A stretch of 64,000 nt of DNA from Mya arenaria (lineage: Eukaryota; Mollusca; Bivalvia; Myida; Myidae): the NCBI RefSeq assembly GCF_026914265.1, contig NC_069135.1, positions 36,279,756-36,343,755 on the forward strand. Direction: 5' to 3'. The notes under the pieces were generated by a model. That model ran no database searches, had not been told where the DNA came from, and was given only the letters and a program-made list of their open reading frames with translations. Numbering within the stretch: the first letter of the stretch is position 1; the number at the start of each line of letters is the position of its first letter. Of this stretch, positions 58,600-64,000 are shown piece by piece. Made by a program: the position numbers and the translations under genes.

Positions 58600-59218
58600 T
58601 TTGTGGGTCATTCGGGTTGCTCCAGACAAAGATGGTCAGGTAATCGGCCCGTTATGGGGGAAATTGACATTAACAAAGTTGACTGCAACTTCAAAGAATA
58701 ACCATTTTGTCTGTGTGGGGGATTCCATTATTCGATTTCTACTGAGTGAGTCAAGATTGCATAATCCGTTGGCACACATCTTTTTCATTAGTGGGCGCCT
58801 CATAAGTGAAACTATTAATCATTTGTTTCGGTTAGAAAACAATATTTTCCAAAGGGTTTTATTGGTCCATACAGGTGTTTACAATTTGAGTTAAGAGCAT
58901 TTGTACAGAAATGAGCTTGAATAATTGACCATGGCTTTCAATGAGCTTGATTTGCTGGAATCATCCTTGCTTTCTATCAGAGAATCAAATGAGCTTATAC
59001 ATATTATAATATCATCCGTCATTGTAACGAAAAACAATTTTATAAATGCCAAGACTGAGCTGACCAATATTAAACTCCAAAATGTTTGTAAAACACATGG
59101 CTGGGTGTACTTAAATAAAGGTGACATATTTTTATATGATACTGTACATCTGAATGAGAACGGTGAAAGTATATTTTCTAACAAACTTCGTCATGTACTC
59201 TGTACTAGTCAACTGTGA
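58600..59218 (+). pseudogene. SGNH/GDSL hydrolase-like ORF, interrupted
   Basis: The first frame has VCVGDSIIRFL (block I, GDS), then FISGRLISETINHLF and VLLVHTGVYNLS (the usual GTNDL position) before a stop at 58892. The second frame from about 58931 ends with LYDTVHLNENGESIF, matching the catalytic DxxH region (D-TVH) of SGNH domains. Such hydrolases are often carried by aquatic-animal retroelements. Confidence 0.6.
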
Positions 59219-59841
59219 ATATGGTTAATTGAATTCAGACGAAAAGAGACTGCATTATATAAGATGATACCTGGTTTAAAGATAAATATGTTCTGTCATT
59301 AATTAATGTTTATGTATGTTGTAAATAAATTTGTATATTAAGAGACATCTTCGTCTTAAGTTGAGTTTTTTTCTTAGTAAAGATTCTTAAAATTTATCTT
59401 TTGTACATGGTAATGATGGCACATGTTTCGATTTACTAGTCGTTATAATTGGGCAGCAAACAAGTGTTATCGTACTTCATCTCACCGCATGGTTACATCA
59501 TGTCTAATTACCACAATTACATGGCCGATCTTGAGATCCTTATACTAGATATATATTTATTTACAGACCACTCAGAAGCAAGAAATCTACCAATTTCATT
59601 TACGGGGTGTCAATCAATGAATGATGGTGATTCCGTTAATTGTAAAATGTGTGGTGTTAAGCTTGATAGCCAAACGAGTGCATCTTCATCGAATATTATG
59701 GATAATGACACTCTTAAAGCAATTAAATCTAGAATGGCATATCTGGACGCCTAAATTGATTCATCCTCATACGTTCAATAAAAGTCCAAGATTCAGTGTG
59801 AATTTAGTACCTTTATAGGTGGGCTTCAACCGGCTAAAAAC

Positions 59842-60135
59842 ATGTTCAATGCAAGAAACAGAAAATTCCTAGTGTATAAAGAGCGTTACGGTCGTACTCA
59901 TTTACATACTGCTGACTGTCATTTTAAAGCTATACCAGAAAGGAATAGTTGTAATTGTTCTTTGATGTTGGCTGAAAAGTCCGTTGACAGTTTAATTGAA
60001 AAACTACAAGTTTTATTCCGTGATATGGTGCGGTCTGTTGAATGGAACCCAGTTTTTTACACTGGAAATCCCGCTGCCGGTTTGCTTTTGAAAAGACATT
60101 TAAAAAACGGTTGGCTTAGAGCAGGCTGCCTATAA
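59842..60135 (+). pseudogene. ALOG-like DNA-binding domain of a tyrosine recombinase
   Basis: YGRTHLHTADCHF, then SCNCSLMLAEKSVDSLIEKL, then SVEWNPVF and LLLKRHLK follow the ALOG layout: H-x3-C and C-x-C zinc ribbon insert, the LDALIGRL-like helix, an NP turn and the YLRE-like helix. It is about 80 residues and in frame. It ends with a stop at 60133, before the recombinase core. Confidence 0.65.
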
Positions 60136-60955
60136 TGTTGCAATAACAACAACAAGCGGTGCCATTAATGTTCGATAAACTAGGTGCGCTTTGTATATAG
60201 TTAACTTATTACATAACTTTTGAAAGTGAAGAAATAGTAAAGTTTTTATTGTTTAGGGACAGATCATATTTTTGTTCATTTGACAGGCGATAGGGCTAGT
60301 GATCTGGGTCAATTAACATTAAAACGAGTGTTTGAATTATCTGACAATTAAGACATTTTCATCTCTGAAGTTTCTGGGAAAATAGTTTCATTACACAATC
60401 CAAAAATGTAGTTGTTTTTAATTCGAAGGATGAAAGCATTTGCTCTGTTATTTATTTGCAAAACTACATAACTTTTGCCGAAACGATTGTTGTTGATCTC
60501 ACATGTGATTATCTGTTTCGATTACTAGTAAAAGACAAATCTGCCTATAATGTTGCAATAACAACAACAAGCGGTGCCATTAATGTTCGATAAACTAGGT
60601 GCGCTTTGTATATAGTTAACTTATTGCATAACTTTTGAAAGTGAAGAAATAGTTAAGTTTTTATTGTTTAGGGACAGATCATATTTTTGTTCATTTGACA
60701 GGCGATAGGGCTAGTAATCTGGGTCAATTAACATTAAAACGAGTGTTTGAATTATCTGACAATTAAGACATTTTCATCTCTGAAGTTTCTTGGAATATAG
60801 TTTCATTACACAATCCAAAAATGTAGTTGTTTTTAATTCGAAGGATGAAAGCATTTGCTCTGTTATTTATTTGCAAAACTACATAACTTTTGCCGAAACG
60901 ATTGTTGTTGATCTCACATGTGGTTATCTGTTTCGATTACTAGTAAAAGACAAAT
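60126..60955 (+). repeat. 415-bp tandem duplication within the recombinase
   Basis: Sequence from CTGCCTATAATGTTGCAATA at 60126 repeats at 60541 with very few changes. Each copy includes the region coding for the first catalytic Arg segment (GDRASDLGQLTLKRVFELSD). Confidence 0.95.
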
Positions 60956-61149
60956 CTGCAAAACATATTTCTGAGAAGCAGGTCACTGCTACTGTAATTT
61001 TGGTAAGAAAAAAAAGCCATTTGAAGGCAATAAATCTGTACGATGGCGAGTTGGCACATTCACCCAGAAGAGGGTGTGCTATCGCCCTGCGGCCACTAAG
61101 ATTGATCGACACTTCAATCAATCAACATAATTATTGGGCAGGGCTGTAA
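60720..61149 (+). pseudogene. Tyrosine-recombinase catalytic core, C-terminal part
   Basis: After the second copy of RASDLGQLTLK there is LTCGYLFRLLVKDKSAKHIS, then LYDGELAHSPRRGCAIAL, where HSPR (61057) is the H-x-x-R box and the following GCAIAL helix is typical of this family. The final Tyr region is degraded (HNYWAGL). Stops near 60770 and 60822 break the frame. Confidence 0.7.
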
Positions 61150-62415
61150 CGGGATGCTTGATCATTATGCGCGCGTGGGAAAACTTTTCACCACAAAGCG
61201 TCGCAGCAACCTTGTCCAGCGCCGCCGCATTGCAGTCAAGTGGTTATTCACAGCAAGAGCTTATCTCTAAAAAATCTCATGGTTAGAACACTTTTCAGAT
61301 TCAGTTGCAATTAACATGTAATGTTTATGACTAGTTATGTACATGATTGCAAAATAAACGGTACACTTATTTGCACTAGTCTATTTTATATTTAAACTAC
61401 TTATTGTTGTGCCTGAAGTAACGAAAAACAAATCCCGCTTATGCCAAAAAAGTTCCACACGTCAGTGGTTTCTGAAACATGTGTTCAATTCTAAACATTT
61501 GTTGTTGAGTTTTAGACAGGAAATTACTGTTTAGATTTTATAGTTGCCTGGCATCATAGATGAGAATCTTTGTGCTTTACTTATATCCAATACTTTGCAT
61601 TGAGGACAAGGAGTGGGTACTTGTAATATTTCACTATAACAAGTGACATCTCAATGGCCGAAATAGATAAGGTGCACAAAGTCTGGAAGTAGTTATTCTG
61701 TTGCTCGACGCCTTAGTGTAATTATATAACTCTATGGGAAGTTATTTAAATAAACCAGGTGATTAGTGACAAGTGATTATTAGTTATTGTTTTTTTTTGT
61801 GTGTTTTTTATTTGCTTGTTAGTTTGTTTTTTTCCTCTGTATTCGCTCTTTTTGTATCATTTAAAGGAAACTTTGCGGTTCTCTTAATTCCAATACTTAG
61901 CATTAAGGACAAGGAATGGGTACTTGTGATATTTCCCTGTATCAAAGAATACATTGAATTTTCAAAGCCCTCTTGCAGTATGGGTGTATGACAAACAGCC
62001 GTTCAACTCACCTTTCTACAGAAACACACAATATTCATATTGATCCAGTCTTGCAGGAAATGTGCCATATGTCTGTATGCATATACATGATAACTTATAT
62101 AATTAAGGAAGACAATTACGTGTGAACATTCTTACTCATGTGTTTTATTAATCCAAATTAAATCAATTGAAATGCAGCGACCAGCTGTGAACCTGATTCC
62201 ACTCAAGAGAGTTAAAAAAGAGATAGGGGAAAAATACTATAGAACAAAGATAATATATGTCGTTTGAGCGGCTTCTGAATGATGCTAACCTATTTGAATC
62301 TTACACTGGCACCACCAATCATCAATTTAGTCATTTATACCAATCCCTTTAAAACACAGAGTTTACATTTTTCGGTGAAATAATCTGTATTCTTTGTATA
62401 CAAATAAAGCAACTT
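61150..62415. other. Non-coding, partly shared with copy A
   Basis: From about 61938 it aligns again with copy A 12418 onward. 61590-61660 and 61885-61950 are similar to each other (ATACTTTGCATTGAGGACAA). No gene. Confidence 0.6.
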
Positions 62416-62419
62416 TGAA

Positions 62420-62638
62420 ATGCATTATGGGCATTCAAGTTCTGGAGCTATAACATTTCTGTCGGATGTGGATAAAGGGAGCAAGAGTGACAGTGACATG
62501 GTCATAGCCTCACAGTTTGCGCACATCTTAGATTTTCGCGAATTAGTAATTGCTTATGGGGTATTTAAGACATCCTTCAGTAAAACAAAGTGCAATTGCA
62601 CTTTTTACTATTTTAAGCGGCATGCAAAGAATGATTAA
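62420..62638 (+). pseudogene. DDE transposase fragment (copy B)
   Basis: A 72-codon open frame including GAITFLSDVDKGSKSDSDMV and IASQFAHILDFRELVIAYGVF. This resembles the segment of eukaryotic DDE_Tnp_4/IS-like transposases around FVSDLYPGSISDKEI...LEPGDVVMADRGF, but the second catalytic Asp region is not preserved. It is too short to function. Confidence 0.55.
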
Positions 62639-63687
62639 AATTAAATAAATACACTATATAACAAAACACAAGAATGTATATAGTTGTTTTTTTCTCATTT
62701 ATTTTTCATTTATTTCATTTATCTAAAATAAATGAGAAAAAAGGGAAGAAAAGAAAAAGATATAGAGTATTATCTTTTAATATTTGTATTGACAACACAT
62801 CGATGTTTATATAAATATATCTATTTGTACTTTGTGTGTACCAGATATGTTACACACTTTTCTGTATAAATCATGACATTGTGGACTTTTTTCATTGATG
62901 CATTTAAAGGTCAACTGGCATAATCCGTCATCAACCGGCACTATAATGACCTTGTCTCCCCAGCTTTAATACAGACACTGCATCTAAAAAAATCCAATTA
63001 ATTTCTGAATCATAAAACATCGAAACCTATTTTATACATTAAGTACCTGGTTATATATCATCTATTCACAAATACACATTAGGAAACACAGACAAGATCC
63101 GTTGTATGATAAGACAGAGAAAGTGTACCTGTTGCTGACCAACTGATATATATTCGTTTCATATGCATGTTTACCTTAATTCTGGGCTAGAAACAATATT
63201 ACATTATATTAAAGAATTTCAATGCAACTGTTAGACTAAATCTTATATGTTAAACCTTCAGCATACCATATCATCACAATATTATACGTTTTGTTAAATG
63301 TAAACGTATATTCATGGATTGCATAATTTGCTTACCTGTTAATTAGTTCTGGTTTTTCGCCAGATGAAGTTAGACCTCAGCAGCACTGTGTCCATTACTT
63401 AATTCAACAACGGAATTCTGAGAGATCTTTGCACCAGAAAGATCATTCATGGTGAATGTTACTGCAAAAATCTTATCAGAATTAGCCATTGTTTACATTT
63501 CTTTGTACTACCTTCCTGGATTTTTTGTATCACGTGGTACACATAGCAGAAAGCAATGACGTAGTTGTAAATCCCTCTTCTTTGTAAGAAATTAATTCAT
63601 TAAAATATGCAGGAGTTATTAAAATAACAATAGCAATAAACATTGGCAAATTTAACAGCCGACACAAACAATAAGTGTCACCTGATT

Positions 63688-63899
63688 TGTTATGAAATTG
63701 GGTGGACAGTGTATATAAACACAATTCAATGTTTTATACTTAAATAACGATATACATCTCATGATAGTAAACACATCTCTGCTATGTACAAAACCCTGCA
63801 GCAGTAATAAGAATAACATAAGACAGTAGGTGGAGCCTAATATTCATTAGCAGCTCTGAGTAATCATGGTTACAATTTATATGAATGGAATATCAAACA
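63688..63899 (-). repeat. 3' LTR of the gypsy-like element (copy B)
   Basis: A 212-bp counterpart of 14076-14287, with the same TGT/ACA ends and adjoining purine tract. The internal part of the element continues past 64000. Confidence 0.85.
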
Positions 63900-64000
63900 T
63901 CTCCCTCCATAAATTGTCAACCTAAGGTTCACATATTAGAGACATCACAGATAACTTTTGTGAAGTGGTAATCTAAATATAAACGAAACTGTCAGTTAAA

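Larger units (their letters stand above)
58600..61149 (+). mobile_element. DIRS1-type tyrosine-recombinase element relic
   Basis: Three plus-strand coding remnants in series: SGNH-hydrolase-like (58600-59218), ALOG-like DNA-binding domain (59842-60135) and tyrosine-recombinase core (60280-61149). ALOG-like N-terminal domains on tyrosine recombinases are known from a class of DIRS1-type retroposons. No reverse transcriptase is seen, so the copy is either truncated or a Crypton-like element. Copy A has unrelated sequence at this position. Confidence 0.7.
43416..63900. repeat. Segmental duplication copy B (partner of 1-14290)
   Basis: Ordered, same-orientation matches: ankyrin exon 75/43491, galaxin acceptor 1477/47503, linker exon 8665/56061, gypsy LTR 14076/63688. 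Offsets grow from 43416 to 49612 as insertions accumulate in copy B. Introns match as well as exons, so this is genomic duplication and not exon shuffling. The downstream end lies beyond the window. Confidence 0.93.

Noticed and set aside
1..64000. CRISPR arrays, prokaryotic operons or ribosome-binding sites
   Set aside because: The tandem repeats present have no spacer structure, and introns, SINEs and LINEs show that this is a eukaryotic genome.

Overview
The window is eukaryotic nuclear DNA. It is AT-rich and intron-rich, has GT-AG exons, tRNA-derived SINEs, miniature inverted-repeat elements (MITEs) and several decayed retroelement classes. The overall look, including galaxin-type di-cysteine coding sequence, suggests a lophotrochozoan, most likely a bivalve or other mollusc. 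The taxon is inferred from sequence style only.

The central feature is a plus-strand gene (or gene family) for a secreted, galaxin-like giant protein. Its last exon, 23488-38327, is one uninterrupted 14.84 kb reading frame of 4945 codons. It is made almost entirely of CC-x(11-13)-CC repeats of about 29 residues, roughly 170 by length, in an alternating A/B pattern with acidic linkers. Upstream exons with matching intron phases give a single galaxin repeat (1477-1689), parts of a von Willebrand factor A (VWA) domain (4710-4853, 7654-7774), a Thr-rich linker (8665-8736) and two more galaxin exons (20335-20570, 22881-22962). Within the giant exon, three tandem 1395-bp blocks (28.8-33.0 kb) each encode the same 465 residues with few changes.

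The window also holds a direct segmental duplication. Positions 1-14290 (copy A) reappear in the same order and orientation at 43416-63900 (copy B). The offset grows from 43.4 to 49.6 kb because copy B gained insertions: a TTAA-flanked element at 44417-46674, about 350 bp at 47093-47440, a CR1/Jockey-like LINE at 50780-55137, and a region with a tyrosine-recombinase element at about 57.8-61.9 kb. The two copies kept complementary VWA exons. A has exons 3 and 4 but not 1 and 2. B has exons 1 and 2 (exon 2 frameshifted) and a broken exon 4. On this sequence neither copy encodes a complete VWA domain. Copy B presumably continues past the window toward its own galaxin exons.

The rest is transposon debris: a Ty3/gypsy-like element on the minus strand (14076-18310) with a 3' LTR but no 5' LTR; a DIRS1-type recombinase relic with SGNH and ALOG-like domains (58.6-61.15 kb); a DDE transposase scrap present in both copies; several MITE families, five of them within 82 bp of a galaxin/VWA exon edge; SINEs; and striking micro- and minisatellites. 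An ankyrin-repeat exon lies on the minus strand at the start of each copy. I see no functional tRNA, rRNA or CRISPR array.
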